Notes: generated by a model not told the origin, from the letters alone. 64,000 nt of DNA from Antedon mediterranea (GCF_964355755.1 NC_092679.1:1800001-1864000); one strand, 5' to 3'; shown: positions 43,701-52,318, numbered from the stretch's first letter. Made by a program: numbers and translations.

Positions 43701-45546
43701 GGTTCCGAACATAGATGTTTCGTTTTCACATGGTAACATGCATATCGATTGATGCATAGCCGCATGGAGCATCGTAAAAACGAAACATTGGCATTCGATT
43801 TGATTTACCAGCGCCGGACCGGAACTGTGCTAGAACAGGTGTGATAGACCCTTAATGCTTTCATTTGTGCATCGGTATTATCTTGTGTTGAGTAAGCTAA
43901 AGTAACCTCATGTTTTCTTTAAGGTCTTCTCATTAAATGTTGGCTCGGCTACATTGGTTTCCCTGTCTAATTATGAATTAATTTAAAAGATTTTAACTTT
44001 AAAAGTCCTCTACTTAAAAAAATGTCTAAACTTATAACATTTCGAGGAAGACCGAGAACCACCCTACCAATAACTCTCAGCAACGACCTACTCACCCTTT
44101 ATAAGCATAACACAAACATCAAGTATCCCGGACAATTGAAAACCAAGAAAGACATCAAACAACTTAACACTTTGACTGCCAAACACGAAGATCTTCGTTT
44201 TTGGAAACACAACGCTTGACTGCCAAACACGAAGATCTTCGTTTTTCGCGTTTTTTTACGAAATCCGGTAGATAGGTTAATTATTGGTATATACTATAAA
44301 TATGGACACTAAATTCGGTCTGGACCGTGAATTTTTTACCTTTTGAAAGTAACTAATCTGGTTACGAACGATTGTCAAAATGGTACCTGTCGAAATAACA
44401 TACACCGCGCATCACAGTAGCGCGTACAGCGATGGTTTGGCGCATTGTGTTTCGGTCGCGCGCTAGCTATGCCGCCGAAGCATTACAAAGGTTTATGTGG
44501 ATTGGCATGTTTGTTTGTTATCTGAATAAAAAATAAAGGATGAATTTTCAATAAGAAGTCTTTAATTTTATTATTGTATGTATACCCTAATTGTTTTGGT
44601 GTTTCACTGTAAGTGACCGAGTTTCACGCAACAAACTTGTTTAGAAATGGTATGAATATTATCATCAGTTTACTAGCTAGGCTAGTAGTACTAGGCTATA
44701 GCCTAGGCCTAGTTGTAAAACGGTTCCGGACCAACTTTAGGCCTAGTTAACTAGGCCTGGTGTCTTTACTATATGGATTTTGGCGAAACATTGATGTAAG
44801 ATTTATGATTTATAAAATGTAATACATTTTTCGATAGTGATAACTTGTTTTTTAGGCCTACCGGTGCCGTGTAAGTAACTTTTCCGTTGTTTGTTGATCT
44901 CACCGGGCGATATTTTCATATTGTGATGTCTTGCACAAAATCGCGAATATCTCGACTTTCTTGCGCGAAACTACGAAAAACTCAAAAAGTGGGTTACTTT
45001 CATTTTACTATTACGATTTACATATTGCGATTTGAAAATCGTTCTTGGTACCATTGTAAAGCTAAAATCTATATGATTATTTCAGTCTAAATTACATGTA
45101 AATCAGATCACATACATAGTTTCAATCAGCTTTAATAAAAACATCAAATTGGGCTATAAACGCTGGCGGTGGCAGTTTCAAACTGGAAAAACCTCTGGCA
45201 GTCAAAGTGTTAAAGAACTAGCCAATGAAAGATCAGACTGGAAAAAACTGGTAAAAGAGATTTACGTAGCAGCTCAAGCGGAAATGTCGGCAGACTTTTC
45301 AGCGGAAAGGCAGTAATCATCATCATCAAGTCCTCTACTTCAGTTTGTTTTCGTTAGAAGGCAATGATAAATTATGTTTTCTTCTTAACTCAGCTTGGCT
45401 CGTTGTCGAAACAACCAATGGACTTTGGGGAGAGCGAAGAGACATCTCGCGAAAACCTCATCAAAAAACACTACACAAGTAAAGTGTCCATTATGACTAA
45501 CCACAGGCAGATGGTAGATAGCAAGTCAGTTAGCTTCCACTCTGAG
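34674..45546 (+). CDS. PPP1R21: Protein phosphatase 1 regulatory subunit 21 (KLRAQ/TTKRSYEDQ family), partial at the C-terminus, 17 exons
   Basis: Exons are 34674-34724, 35073-35141, 35755-35901, 36433-36441, 36496-36600, 36970-37161, 37668-37794, 38554-38606, 38907-39056, 39621-39722, 39905-39993, 40202-40431, 40949-41076, 42202-42369, 42770-42964, 43424-43552 and 45394-45546. They total 699 codons, with no in-frame stop and all phases matching. Human PPP1R21 (780 aa) is an endosomal coiled-coil protein. Conserved landmarks in order: KYQKLAQE, DSLTFRN, ENERLHIQ, KLPFNDT, NFHTYTEQR, YLHENAAYLR, LPYQL then SLEEEC, STESKEGLAQQ, EHWLLEAQL, ENLIKKHYTSKV and DSKSVSFHSE. Predicted to be mostly coiled coil. 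The last 80 or so residues, including the TTKRSYEDQ motif of the family, are not found before 64000. Two splice sites lie in tandem repeats (see findings). Six family A MITEs sit in its introns. Confidence 0.94.
35073..35141 (+). CDS. PPP1R21: PPP1R21 exon 2
   Basis: It follows TTTTTTTAG and precedes GTGAAA, phase 0. It encodes LRAQNQVLKKAVIEEQGKQ and TQFK, matching LRAQNQVLKK of human. Confidence 0.92.
35165..35490. mobile_element. Harbinger-like hairpin MITE rich in TGCGTCA
   Basis: The ends are long inverted repeats of about 50 bp starting GGCACTTGTCAATTGTATG, with TTA on both sides (35162-35164, 35491-35493). The interior repeats TGCGTCA/TGACGCA and near forms many times. It is in PPP1R21 intron 2 and encodes nothing. 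Confidence 0.75.
35755..35901 (+). CDS. PPP1R21: PPP1R21 exon 3
   Basis: It follows TTTACAG and precedes GTATGC, phase 0. It encodes a coiled-coil stretch with IDSLTFRNQQLTKRVNILQ and ends ESRAKKGK. Confidence 0.93.
36009..36400 (+). mobile_element. Retroelement-like 3' segment in PPP1R21 intron 3
   Basis: The end of this block (GTAAAATCTGGAATAAATTG, then ATTTGAATT) is closely similar to 49655-49700 (TGTAAATCTGGAATAATATG), which suggests two copies of one retroelement tail. An open frame at 36009-36224 has no recognisable domain. Confidence 0.4.
36433..36441 (+). CDS. PPP1R21: PPP1R21 exon 4, possible 9-nt micro-exon
   Basis: CATGATTTT sits between TTTTCAG and GTAAGT, and would add His-Asp-Phe in frame. 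Both splice sites are strong, and inclusion or skipping keeps the frame. The position falls in the variable segment between two coiled-coil blocks. Predicted from sequence only. Confidence 0.5.
36496..36600 (+). CDS. PPP1R21: PPP1R21 exon 5
   Basis: It follows TTCTCTAG and precedes GTACGC, phase 0. It ends with EELRNKIQENERLHIQ, matching the conserved KKIEENERLHIQ of human. Confidence 0.93.
36727..36862. mobile_element. TAA-flanked MITE (family A), copy 8
   Basis: The left end is eroded (CTCTGTGTAACATG). Two units in the CACTACCATATTTAGG orientation and the right end TTTGATAGTGTAGACAGAGC are clear. It lies in PPP1R21 intron 5. Confidence 0.7.
36970..37161 (+). CDS. PPP1R21: PPP1R21 exon 6
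   Basis: It follows TTTAATAG and precedes GTAAAA, phase 0. It is a 64-residue coiled coil with RLQQDKARLEVKIRNMEKE, matching KLQNDKAKLEVKSQTLEKE of human. Confidence 0.92.
37285..37490 (+). mobile_element. tRNA-derived SINE
   Basis: A B-box-like GGGTTCAGTTTCC (near 37311) is followed by a body with TCAGCTGTAAATGAGTACC, GGCGGCGTGGAAAAGAACTG and CTGCCGAGG, then an A-rich end with AAATAAATCAAAATCAT. The left head is diverged, so the start is approximate. It lies in PPP1R21 intron 6. Confidence 0.6.
37668..37794 (+). CDS. PPP1R21: PPP1R21 exon 7
   Basis: It follows GTATTAG and ends at ACAG|GTAACT in phase 1. It ends ITDKLPFNDT, matching INEKVPFNDT of human. Confidence 0.93.
37795..38553 (+). 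other. PPP1R21: PPP1R21 intron 7
   Basis: The interval 37921-38240 starts with GATTGATTGATTGG and an AT-rich stretch that could be the reverse of a retroelement tail, but I cannot confirm it. Nothing else is recognised. Confidence 0.5.
38554..38606 (+). CDS. PPP1R21: PPP1R21 exon 8
   Basis: It follows TTTTGTAG, precedes GTATGT, and runs from phase 1 to phase 0. It encodes ELRKFNALNVPTHDRKQQ, matching YNALNVPLHNRRHQ of human. Confidence 0.92.
38637..38724. mobile_element. Family A MITE, copy 9 (left end missing)
   Basis: One ATGGTAGTGATAA unit, CATGTCCATATATGG and the right end TTTGATATTGTAGACAGAGC are kept. It lies in PPP1R21 intron 8. Confidence 0.7.
38907..39056 (+). CDS. PPP1R21: PPP1R21 exon 9
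   Basis: It follows TTTTCAG and precedes GTAAGT, phase 0. It encodes ALSNFHTYTEQRTKIFPVDA, matching ALLNFHTYTEQRIQIFPVDS of human. Confidence 0.95.
39247..39478. mobile_element. TAA-flanked MITE (family A), copy 10, expanded interior
   Basis: TAA flanks and both ends are present. The interior has six to seven 21-bp units in the CATATCACTACCATATTTGG orientation, one of the longest arrays in the window. The unit leaves frames open on both strands (for example the heptad GISLPYL), which are not genes. It lies in PPP1R21 intron 9, just before the acceptor array. Confidence 0.88.
39536..39634 (+). repeat. PPP1R21: 17-bp tandem repeat spanning the exon 10 acceptor
   Basis: Five copies of TTTTGTACTTATCTTAG (the third with GTAATT) are followed by a sixth that continues into exon 10 as TTTTGTACTTATCTGCATG. 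AGs lie at 39535, 39552, 39569, 39586, 39603 and 39620. Only the last AG gives the conserved reading frame. Using the one three units upstream keeps the frame but meets a TAG at 39618-39620; the rest shift frame. Confidence 0.92.
39621..39722 (+). CDS. PPP1R21: PPP1R21 exon 10
   Basis: It starts after the last of six tandem AGs and ends at CTA|GTAAGT, phase 0. It encodes FCTYLHENAAYLRSIEKSFN then DDITEDALTTL, matching FSQYLHENASYVRPLE and SITEDTVTVLE of human, which fixes the acceptor. Confidence 0.93.
39777..39848 (+). mobile_element. SINE 3' end fragment
   Basis: GCACCTTGAGCACTCTTGAG then GGGCTATATAAATC and an ATT repeat match the 3' end type of tRNA-derived SINEs. A related end (GCGCTATATAAGAATGAATG) closes the SINE at 60.27 kb. 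Confidence 0.5.
39905..39993 (+). CDS. PPP1R21: PPP1R21 exon 11
   Basis: It follows TTTGTAG and ends at TTAAG|GTTAGT in phase 2. It encodes ETATGLQDFSSKFSKYVSYL and NKLLPYQL, matching LTSYICFLRKILPYQLKSLE of human. Confidence 0.93.
40013..40161. mobile_element. Family A MITE, copy 11
   Basis: The left terminal repeat is lost. Three 21-bp units in the ATATGGTAGTGATATG orientation, CATGTCCATATATGGGC and the right end TTTGATAATGTAGACGTAGC are seen. It fills most of PPP1R21 intron 11. Confidence 0.75.
40202..40431 (+). CDS. PPP1R21: PPP1R21 exon 12
   Basis: It follows GTTTTCAG, ends at AAAG|GTAAGT, and runs from phase 2 to phase 1. It encodes SLEEECALSSCSQTLESRNM to VTYLSSIVK, matching SLEEECESSLCTSALRARNL of human. 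Confidence 0.94.
40798..40923. mobile_element. TAA-flanked MITE (family A), copy 12
   Basis: Both terminal repeats and both TAA flanks are present. The interior is reduced to about one unit (CATATCACTACCACATCAC). It lies in PPP1R21 intron 12, just before exon 13. Confidence 0.85.
40949..41076 (+). CDS. PPP1R21: PPP1R21 exon 13 (first of 14 possible donors)
   Basis: It follows CGTCACAG. It encodes DVSKSYNFKVSLEHQLPTVT to SSLISLVTCTGK and ends at GGAAAG|GTAAGA in phase 0. The end matches TNGAGK of human, so the first donor is the ancestral one. The last 46 bases of the exon are the first unit of the following 54-bp array. Confidence 0.92.
41031..41794 (+). repeat. PPP1R21: 54-bp minisatellite spanning a 5' splice site, 14 copies
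   Basis: The exon 13 end and donor are repeated with an exact 54-bp period; donors GGAAAG|GTAAGATC recur from 41076 to 41778. Units differ by very few bases (for example GATGTC or GTTGTC). Since 54 is a multiple of three and no stop occurs, the frame stays open through all copies and adds VRSCDVSSLISLVTCTGK per unit. After the last copy the frame runs on to a stop at 41905-41907. Each unit also has an acceptor-like TTGTACAG just before GAAAG. Confidence 0.95.
41795..42201 (+). other. PPP1R21: Remainder of PPP1R21 intron 13
   Basis: AT-rich sequence with an ordinary TTGCTAG acceptor at the end. No repeat or transposon is recognised. Confidence 0.6.
42202..42369 (+). CDS. PPP1R21: PPP1R21 exon 14
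   Basis: It follows TTGCTAG and precedes GTAACA, phase 0. It encodes LSNFMKSNVDMFSAPTSYRT to SVNYMAMLNK, matching IASFFSNNLDYF and AAAYMKSL of human. Confidence 0.9.
42541..42715 (+). repeat. Short direct repeat in PPP1R21 intron 14
   Basis: Two diverged copies of CTTCTTTTTGGATTACC followed by AAACCACAG(G)GAGGG occur within about 60 bp, in an otherwise T-rich intron. Confidence 0.5.
42770..42964 (+). CDS. PPP1R21: PPP1R21 exon 15
   Basis: It follows ATTTTCAG and precedes GTAAGG, phase 0. It encodes SVPYTQALNNRRVLVSSTES, KEGLAQQLASNSDKISRLEQ and EHWLLEAQL, nearly the same as human. Confidence 0.95.
43424..43552 (+). CDS. PPP1R21: PPP1R21 exon 16
   Basis: It follows TTTTTTAG and precedes GTAAGT, phase 0. 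It encodes KVNRLQSQLQSHISGVHGPD to KPTDPS, a less conserved linker. It is supported by frame and splice sites. Confidence 0.85.
43678..43851. mobile_element. Small TTAA-flanked MITE
   Basis: The ends GGGTCTTTTACACCTGTT and AACAGGTGTGATAGACCC are inverted copies with TTAA on each side (43674-43677, 43852-43855). It is 174 bp and lies in PPP1R21 intron 16. Confidence 0.65.
44016..45327 (+). mobile_element. 5'-truncated LINE remnant with target duplication, split by a DNA element
   Basis: The target duplication AAGTCCTCTACTT occurs at 44003-44015 and 45328-45340. Between them is the C-terminal part of a LINE protein (GRPRTTLPITLSNDL, then ERSDWKKLVKEIYVAAQAE), a stop codon and an ATC-repeat tail. 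The coding part is interrupted by a TTAA-flanked element, and the frame resumes exactly after it. It lies in PPP1R21 intron 16. Confidence 0.8.
44168..45209. mobile_element. Non-autonomous piggyBac-like element, 1.04 kb
   Basis: The ends CACTTTGACTGCCA and TGGCAGTCAAAGTG are inverted repeats flanked by TTAA (44164-44167, 45210-45213). A second copy of the left end, with CGAAGATCTTCG, follows about 46 bp inside. No transposase frame is present. It sits inside the LINE remnant, so it is the younger insertion. Confidence 0.85.
45394..45546 (+). CDS. PPP1R21: PPP1R21 exon 17 (last exon found)
   Basis: It follows TTAACTCAG and precedes GTAAGT, phase 0. It encodes ENLIKKHYTSKVSIMTNHRQ to DSKSVSFHSE, matching EDLIKNHYMARI and ADSKSVHFYAE of human. 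A further exon of about 85 codons is expected. Confidence 0.93.
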
Positions 45547-45569
45547 GTAAGTGAAACATTGTTTTGTAA

Positions 45570-45705
45570 AGCTCTGTCTACACTATCAAACTAGTGTGAT
45601 GTGCCCAAATATAGTAATGATATGCCAAAATATTGTAGTGACCATGTCCATATATGGGCGCATCAAATTTTCTAGTCACATAAAGTTTGATAAAGTGGAT
45701 AAAGA
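45570..45705. mobile_element. TAA-flanked MITE (family A), copy 13
   Basis: The left end is intact after TAA (AGCTCTGTCTACACTATC). Two diverged units follow and the right end is eroded (TTTGATAAAGTGGATAAAG). It begins 24 bp after the exon 17 donor. Confidence 0.75.
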
Positions 45706-47719
45706 AGATGAGAGAAAGTATTGTCTGATAATAAACTTTCAGTAAAGACTGCCCTCTATTTTTTATACTTACTCAAAATGTGCTTGAATGGCATTTTATT
45801 TGACCTTTCTATTTTACCTTAGGGAAGTTTTACATGTGTAGGTTATAAAACAACTTGTAATGAATAGTTAATGTAACATTGAAACCCCTAGGCTATAATA
45901 GATTGTTCCAAATTAACTTTTAATTGCTATCCATTGTAGGAACAACTGTTGATACAGTTTACACAGATTTCTAACAAAAACATTTTGACTGTATACCTTT
46001 ATGATTCAAAACTGACTAAAATTAGAGACCACATTTTAGGTGTCCCTATTTGCAAATCCATGGAGAAGAGTTTGGGAGGTGTACATTCGGTTCTAGTCCT
46101 CTTCCTTCCCATCAATATTATTTTATGTTAAAGTACCACTTTTTAGAGGTAATTCAATCTATTATTGAATAACCAGTGAAACTTTCGCAACCATAGTTAC
46201 ACTACTACTAACTGGTTATCTGGTAAAGTAGACTTTTAATACCTCTTAATAACGACTTAAAATTCCTTTAAAAACCCCTCTAACTTGAAACTCCAAATGC
46301 AAAATGGATCTAGCAAAAATAAAAGAAATTTCACTGAATAGAAACAAGGCAGCCAGACGCGGAGAAGTACATGGGCCTCTTGGCGATTGGCCCGAAAATA
46401 TAAATATATATTATATATGATTCAATATTGACAAACAAACCTAGTTCTAAACAGTATTGTTATATCATAGACATAGTCAAAAGCATTGAGGCATATTGTA
46501 AGAGTATGTTTCATAGCTTGAATTGCTATTGTATTGTAAGACTAATTTATTATAACTCTGGGTATATATTTTCTAAATATATCTTGGAATGAATTGCGAG
46601 TGATAGGTTGCATGAAGTTCAAAACCCTTTGGCCATAATAGATTATTCCAAATTAGCAGTTAATACTAACTGACTTATGGTGTGTTATGGGATTACTTGG
46701 AATCTTTCATTTCATAAACAACTTTTTACTTTATTTATTTAATTAAATATTATTTCTCTCTTTTCCCCTCTAGTTTTAATTTATCATTCACAGAATTTCT
46801 TACAATGTTATTTAGTTGAGTCATTTTAATATGCAGTATATTATTTTTGCAGTTAGATTACCCATTGATTAATGGAATATTCTTGCGCTATGTAATTGTA
46901 TTTAATCAAAACTGTTGATCATGAGAAAGTTAAAAGTCTGAATTTCAAAAAGTAAACTTGCTAAACATTTTTGTACAACCACCTATATCCAATTATTACT
47001 TATATTTTTTATGTAAAATTTATTTATTTTTTAAATAAAGATTTACAAAATGAGTAAAGGAAGTCAAAAAATGTTTGCATATTTTGATAAATTTGTAAAG
47101 CCTCTATGCATTCTACATTATTTAAATGACTATTTTCTAAGAATAAGATATTTATATATTTTTCTTGGATATGCATTATTATAAATAATATGTTGAGATA
47201 TAGTTCGGGTAGATACACTTTCATATTTTTTTTTTCATTAGAAAATTTAATGCATGCAGACACAAATACATGAATCGATAAATATAGTGCCTCTTATGTT
47301 AATATCTACCCATTTAAAAAAACAGATTAAGAACTCTGCACTTTTAATTAATTAATTTCGAAAAATAGTATAGATGAGACGAGACGCTGTGGGTATTAAA
47401 TTAGGTCGATCGATAATGTATTGTTTCCTTGTGGTTATAAAACTTTACAAAGAGTTTTATGTTATCATTGATTCTACCATTCCATCTGTGAGGTATCTTT
47501 AATAGAATTACCTCTATAAATATCAGTGACCTAATTATTATTCTACCTAGTGAGATAATGGAATTATCCTTCTTTTTAGGCTTTTCTATTGGCTGTCTAA
47601 TCTTAGTCTTTGCTTATTTAGAACTTTATCAAGATCATTACTAGACAGAAAGTGACAGATCCAGAAATATAACTGATGCATGCAGACTGTAGACAAGACT
47701 GGCACTGCCACAACCCTAA

Positions 47720-47850
47720 AGCTCTGTCGACATTACCAAATTAGTTTGACAAAAAAGTGTGATGTGCCTAAATATGGTAGTGATATGCCCAAATATGGTA
47801 GTGATACGATATCATCTTGTCAATATATGGGCACATCACTTTATATATGA
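47720..47850. mobile_element. TAA-flanked MITE (family A), copy 14
   Basis: The left end (AGCTCTGTCGACATTACC) follows TAA. Two units in the ATATGGTAGTGATATG orientation are kept. The right end is missing after GGGCACATCAC. Confidence 0.75.
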
Positions 47851-48930
47851 ATTGTTGCTATCTATGTTTATACAACACTTTTATAATTAAAGTGAAATTA
47901 GAATTGATTTAGTGAATAAAATATAAATAAAATTTTTCAAAATTATTAATTGTTTTAAAGCTGTAAAAGTAAATATTCAACTAAATCCTAAACTAAATTT
48001 TTAAATGATAGAACAAAGGCTAACTTTATAACTGTATTATTACTGTATGATTGTAGAGTTTTCTCAATTATACACATCTGTGAATTTTCAACCGAATTAT
48101 AATCGTAATTCTGCATCAGCGACAAACAGAAGCGCAAATCCAACAAACACTTTCCCCTTAAGAAAGCAATTAGCGACGGATTACTCGTGGACGAAACAAA
48201 AAGAACACAGTCCTGTTTTCCTTTTACACTTTTGATTGGATTTCCTTATTGCTTCTAAATCGGTGAAAACATTTTGCGGTGTTATCGTTTTAGATACTCA
48301 TCCACAAAGTAGGTCAAAGGATGACCCTTTGATTGTCTTTGCATTTCATAAGCTACTTATCTTGAGTGGTACATTTAATTTTGCAGAGTCCTTTCTAGTT
48401 AAAAAAAAATTAAAGTAGCTTGAAAACACTCGATAAATCAGTCACAAAAACAAGAACATTACTTGCGCCATGAAATGTAATAAAGAAGACACTTTTGAAA
48501 ATTAATAATCAACTTCTTAAACAAATTGATAGATTAATTCTGTTTAATTACGAGACAGTTTGTAATAGCAATTAATTAATTGATTGATAGAATATGCTTC
48601 AGTTTCAATTGTAAATTTATGGTAATTTATCAGTATGTAGATAACTTGAAATTAAAATTATATAAGAGCTTGATCAATGATATGAAAGTCCTTGCAGATT
48701 TTTTCAGTTCTTTCACCCGAGTAGTCTTGTCCTTGCTTGACCATGGCCACTCTAAATCATGGCCACTCCCTGCTTTATACACAGATTTGGAATAAAACTA
48801 TATTAAAAGTGTAATGACTTTGTGTAGGTGTGTAAGTCCTTGAGTTAAGGCGTATCTATTGAGGCGTGTCATCAGCTGCCAATTAAATTGAGGCTATCTA
48901 GCTGACTTGATGTGTGAAGGAAAAGCATCA

Positions 48931-49293
48931 TACTCAAATACCACACCTGACTACCATACCTAACCACACCCGAGTACCATTACCCGAGTACCATTACCAG
49001 AGTATCATTACCTGAGTACAATACCTAACCATACCTGAGTAGAGTACCATTATCCGAGTACAATTACCAGACTACCATTACCAAAATAACATTACCCAAC
49101 TACCACATTACCTGAGCACCACATTACCTGAGTACCACACCACCTGAGTACTACACCTGAGTACTGCACCTGACTACCACATTACCGGAGTACTACACCC
49201 AAGTACTGCACCCAAGTACCACATTACCTGAGTACCACATTACAGGAGTACTACACCCGAGTACTGCACCTGAGTACCACATTACCTGAGTAA
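48931..49293 (+). repeat. Minisatellite of about 14-16 bp units
   Basis: Units of the form CTGAGTACCACATTAC, with variants such as GAGTACCATTACC and GAGTACTGCACC, are repeated about 20 times. Unit length varies, which points to slippage and unequal exchange. Confidence 0.9.
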
Positions 49294-49554
49294 TAGCTTC
49301 ATTGATTTGTGGCTTAGATAGTTTTTATTTATTCATTTATTTAATAATCTAAAATTCAAAATCAAAATCTTAACATTGTCGAACAAACTATCGTGTTTCT
49401 AGAACTAATAATTCTTTTCTACAAAGTACAAATAAATATTAAATAAATTAGGTCTTTAAATTGGTAATTGTCAACTGTCTGACATTAAGTCTAATAATGA
49501 GAAACATGAATTAAATCAGCACAACAAATCATTTCGCTTGTCGATTTATGGAAG

Positions 49555-49705
49555 TAGAACAAATTTGATTACTACACCAGCATACTATTAGGAGTTCTCC
49601 TAATTGGAGCATTCTTGAAATCTATTTCATATTATAACATGTTAACTTGTTTGTTTTTTGTAAATCTGGAATAATATGTTTGATTGCATGAATACATTTA
49701 ATGGT
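49555..49705 (+). mobile_element. Retroelement-like 3' tail
   Basis: TTGTAAATCTGGAATAATATG with upstream TTGGAGCATTCTTGAAA matches the end of the block at 36009-36400. Only the 3' end is recognisable. Confidence 0.4.
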
Positions 49706-49901
49706 TATTGTGTTTTTTTAATTTGATCGGTATGTCCAGGGAAATACCACTTAATCATTAACATTGATTATATTTGTCTCCCATATTTTGCACTCTGTTG
49801 GAAACACATGATTATTATTTTCTTTAAACTTTTACAGTTTATCCTGGTGAAGATATCTGGATTTTGTTTGTTCATGCCTTATTAGTACTTTTTAACCAAA
49901 T

Positions 49902-49962
49902 AGAAGGATTTTGGGAGAGTTTTTAGTTTTCAGATTTGAGTCCGATATTAGGAGAGTCATAC
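49902..49962. mobile_element. Pogo-like element end fragment
   Basis: TTTGGGAGAGTTTTTAG and GAGTCCGATATTAGGAGAGT resemble the right end of the element at 9692-11012 (GTCCGGTATTGGGAGAGT). The rest is missing. Confidence 0.45.
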
Positions 49963-50521
49963 CGCAGGATTAACTTAGAATGTTTGTATCATAGGATTGT
50001 TTATGCAACAAGAAATGATAAAAATATTTATCATAAACATTGAAGATGAACTAGTAAACTAGAATAATTAGAGCTAAACATCATCGAAACTAGTCATTAA
50101 AACATATAGAACAACCTATCATCACTCCCATATTGACAATCTTTAACGATGCCTCTCACTCGTTAATCTAACTGTTAATTTAAAGCAGATATGATGGATG
50201 TGCTGTGTAGATATCTCATTTGATATATGAACTAAACAGTACACATAATTAGTTTTGATGGAAATAGAACAATATAAATCATCTTCAATTGCTTTGGGAC
50301 CTCGTCTGCGAGGTGAAACTGTTGCGGAAACGTGAAAGCTACCACAGGGAATGTTCCTTAATTGCCCTATAGTCTCACTGAATGCTGCGCTATCAAATTA
50401 TGGAAATGCTGCTTCATCAACTAATCTAATTTGTTTTGGAGGAAATTAAATGTTACTTTATAATATAAATATTTATGATACGCTGTATAAATTTGAATAC
50501 ATTGTTTCAGCAGGCTACTCT

Positions 50522-50670
50522 GTATGATGTTATCACAATATCATCATCTTTTTATCATTATTACTGTACCTCGATATGATTATTATTATCACTATAGTAT
50601 TATTATCACTATAGTATTATTATCATTTTCCTCATCACTATCACCATTTTTATCATCGTCATTTTGTGTT
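50522..50670. repeat. Low-complexity ATT/ATC-rich tract
   Basis: Imperfect repeats of TATTATTATCACTATAG are followed by a C/T/A-rich stretch. It leaves an open frame (50524-50754) that is not a gene. Confidence 0.7.
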
Positions 50671-50845
50671 TGTGAAATAGAACTTACTTACTATAAACAA
50701 GTTTCTTATTACTTTCTTGGACTCTTCCATTTTTTCCAAGGGGCATCAATGTGATTTAACGTTAGTAGATAGAGCTCTACTCTGATCTAAAAAAATGTAC
50801 ATTTACATAATGTCAAAATGACTAGTTGATTTGTGTATGTGTTTG

Positions 50846-50857
50846 AGGTCATGACCT
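50846..50857. promoter_or_regulatory. Perfect palindrome AGGTCATGACCT
   Basis: Two nuclear-receptor half-sites AGGTCA are arranged head to head without a spacer. This is the shape of some hormone-receptor response elements. A single 12-bp match can occur by chance. Confidence 0.25.
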
Positions 50858-51602
50858 TTAATCGTAAACAAGTGTTCATTGATAATTAACCCATTGACTT
50901 TTATAAGATGTTTTATCATTTCTACTAAATAGTCATCTAATCCCGTGTTCCAAATTTCCACATCTGCCCCACTCATTCAATTTATTATGTCGTGACTTTC
51001 ATAAGCGCTGCAGATGCTTTTAATCAAATCTACATTATAAAATAAAAATATAATTTATTCGTTACTAATCTTGGGTACAAAAATCAATAATTTGTCTTAT
51101 TTAATCATTTTTTTCTGTCTGCATTAAAATCCCTATGATCTCTAGTCTGCAATGCTAATCTCTCTTATACAACCTGCAGATGTATAGGCGTCCTTTAATT
51201 AAAACAGTTCACTCCATTTGTCTAATCTCTTTTAAGTTCTTGAACCCCAATCAATAGTCAATAAAGGCACAAGACCGTTGGTGCTAGTCAATGATCTCTG
51301 TCAATAAAGGTCAGTGAGGGTCAGATAAGTACATTGGAAGTCATTGATAGGTCATTAGCCAGTGACCAATGGTAATTAATCTAGGACAGGCTTTAGAAAG
51401 GTTGACCAGTGGTCTACTTCCAGTCAACTGTACTTTCTAGTGTGTCAGTTATCAGGTTATACGATCTTTATAATGGACTAGACCGAAACTGGATACCTTG
51501 AATATCATAGAAATGGAATAGTCCAAATCTGGACACTCGGGACAAGGAACTTTGGACAATCCAAGCAATAGGTGATTGAATTTAATCATGGTTGATTCAA
51601 AA

Positions 51603-51790
51603 GACAATGCTGTGGGTATCAGTGGCTGGATCTCAATGGAGATACAAAATAAAATAAGCACTGAAAAAATGGCAATGCTGTGGGTATCAGTGGCTGGATC
51701 TCAATGGAGATACAAATATAAAAATAAACACTGAAAAAAGTACAATGCTGTGGGTATCAGTGGCAGGATCTAAATGGAGATAACTTATAT
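51603..51790. repeat. 68-70-bp tandem repeat, about 2.7 copies
   Basis: Units start CAATGCTGTGGGTATCAGTG and contain GGATCTCAATGGAGATAC. Copies begin at 51605, 51673 and 51743. A diverged single copy (AATGCTGTGAGTAAATGGC) lies at about 58528-58575. Confidence 0.85.
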
Positions 51791-52318
51791 AAGCAAAAAG
51801 CTATATCAAAACGGTAAAGCAAAAACAGTGCCAAGTTTGTGAGAAAACATTCTACCTTCATCATAATTCTTGGCAAACACAAATTATTCAAATTTAAATA
51901 AATATAATAGGATATGATCCTTTGTTGCTCGTATAATGTTTAGATGGTCATAAAATGTACATAAACATGGCGTTGGAAATGTCGTAAAAACCATAACAAT
52001 TGTAAGAGCATATTGAAGAATTATATTAGTGATGGACATATTGATCTCGGTGAAAAGTTTAACATAATAAAATCATCAGTTCAAATTAAACTACATTTTT
52101 AATAAAAGCATTTACATTAAAAAATGTGTGTATAAAAATAATGTATAAAAATAATTTATAAACATATTACATTATAAATAGAGCCTCTATTAAAGGACCA
52201 CCTTAGGGACACAACAAAGTGTTGCCTTAATAGGGGTTATTTAAAAAAAAATTCTAGAAATGCCAACTGTCTTCTTGAAAGATTGCAACCTTTATTATGT
52301 AATAAAAATAAAAATGCT

